Part shown: positions 63,656 to 64,000 of the stretch, piece after piece
Layout of the letters: each line of letters opens with the position of its first letter
Position numbering within the stretch: position 1 is the first letter of the stretch
Origin: an uncultured Oscillospiraceae bacterium
Lineage (GTDB): Bacteria > Bacillota > Clostridia > Oscillospirales > Oscillospiraceae
Assembly (NCBI GenBank): GCA_944383165.1
Contig: CALWON010000003.1
Coordinates: 1-64,000, forward strand
Direction: 5' to 3'
Length of the DNA: 64,000 nucleotides
Made by a program: the position numbers and the translations under genes
The notes under the pieces: model-generated
What the model saw: the letters and a program-made list of their open reading frames with translations, nothing else
Database searches by the model: none
Told to the model about the DNA's origin: nothing

Positions 63656-63954
63656 CCTTTGCTCCTATTGAATTTGAACTGCATACCCTGCACACAGGGG
63701 ATATAGTGGCACAGCTGGACAGCTATTTGAAGCTGCTCTATTCCACCCGTGTTGGAACCATGCCCCTTGCACGAGATTTTGGATTGAATATGGATTTCTT
63801 AGACCGTCCCAGCGAAGTGGCAAAAAGCCTGTTTGTGGCAGAAATCGTTGAAAAAACATCAAAGTTTGTGCCTGAGGTGAAGGTACAGCAGGTGAGCTTC
63901 ACCAAAGGGGAACTAGGAGAGTTGATACCGAAGGTGGTGATTACAAGTGTCTAG
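63652..63954 (+). CDS. gp25/gpW-like baseplate protein
   Basis: A 100-aa lysozyme-fold-like gp25 protein (TLHTGDIVAQLDSYLKLLYS, then TRVGTMPLARDFGLNMDFLD) that forms the baseplate wedge and starts sheath polymerisation. The motif TxxGxxPLxxDFGxxxxFLD is characteristic. Start ATG 63652 overlaps the gpU stop. Confidence 0.9.
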   Translation: MTFAPIEFELHTLHTGDIVAQLDSYLKLLYSTRVGTMPLARDFGLNMDFLDRPSEVAKSLFVAEIVEKTSKFVPEVKVQQVSFTKGELGELIPKVVITSV

Positions 63955-64000
63955 TATTCAAGCCATTGACCAGACCCCGGATATCTCTTTTATTGATGGA
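63947..64000 (+). CDS. Baseplate wedge protein J, N-terminal fragment
   Basis: GTG 63947 opens a frame reading MSSIQAIDQTPDISFIDG to the window edge, overlapping the gp25 stop. AAGGTGG precedes it by 8 nt. The start matches P2 gpJ-type proteins, which follow gp25 in order. Confidence 0.75.
   Translation, partial: MSSIQAIDQTPDISFIDG

Overview
The window is a low-to-mid GC Firmicutes (Clostridia) chromosome segment carrying the left part of a tailed prophage. Host gene content points to an anaerobic gut-type member of the Oscillospiraceae/Lachnospiraceae: a V-type ATPase operon, a rubredoxin-fused flavo-diiron protein, formate-tetrahydrofolate ligase, LL-diaminopimelate aminotransferase, type III glutamine synthetase, a DUF4317 protein and a glmS ribozyme. 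The species cannot be fixed from the sequence alone. Shine-Dalgarno sites are strong, TTG/GTG starts are common, and many operons end in clear intrinsic terminators.

Positions 1-34.8 kb are host. (1) 1-7.0 kb, minus strand: V-ATPase genes in the order ntpF-I-K-E-C-G-A-B. The rotor proteolipid keeps the residues that bind Na+ in the Enterococcus hirae enzyme. (2) 7.3-17 kb: single genes (membrane-anchored GH-like protein, SDR reductase, lipid kinase, PepF, DUF4317, a YczE-cytidylate-kinase fusion broken by an in-frame TGA, a divergent PadR regulator with a near-perfect operator, GT2 glycosyltransferase). (3) 17-26.4 kb: flavo-diiron protein, then an amino-sugar locus. nagB, nagA and a sugar kinase face an AGE epimerase and an RpiR regulator, and glmS with its GlcN6P-sensing ribozyme follows, so both sides of the GlcN6P node are together. 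(4) 26.4-34.7 kb: two tiny genes, an arginase/agmatinase-family gene, fhs, glnN with an attenuator-like leader hairpin, dapF and dapL.

At 34.81 kb the host sequence breaks at a 26-bp tRNA 3' end that still carries its own terminator. This is a prophage attachment site with the integrase beside it. From there to the right edge (>29 kb) is a myovirus prophage. The leftward lysogeny arm holds int, a repeat-rich membrane protein, an Ltp-type lipoprotein (candidate superinfection exclusion) and a CI/LexA-like repressor. A two-operator switch separates it from the rightward early genes: Cro-like and other HTH proteins, a replication initiator with internal 22-bp-period iterons (candidate origin), DnaB helicase, ParA, ParB and an HUH Rep protein. 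The late genes have a lambda-like head module (GpA-type terminase, portal, protease, capsid) and a P2-like contractile tail (sheath, tube, frameshifted chaperone, tape measure, X, D, V, U, gp25, J). The right end of the prophage and the intact tRNA lie outside the window.

The most unusual signal is a 17-bp perfect palindrome, GTGTTCAACTTGAACAC. I found four copies, all in the prophage: 20-22 nt before the start codons of int, the lipoprotein and the major capsid gene, and inside parB. Together with phage-encoded ParAB, an HUH Rep and an iteron origin, this suggests an integrating phage with plasmid-like partition or a ParB-based regulatory network.
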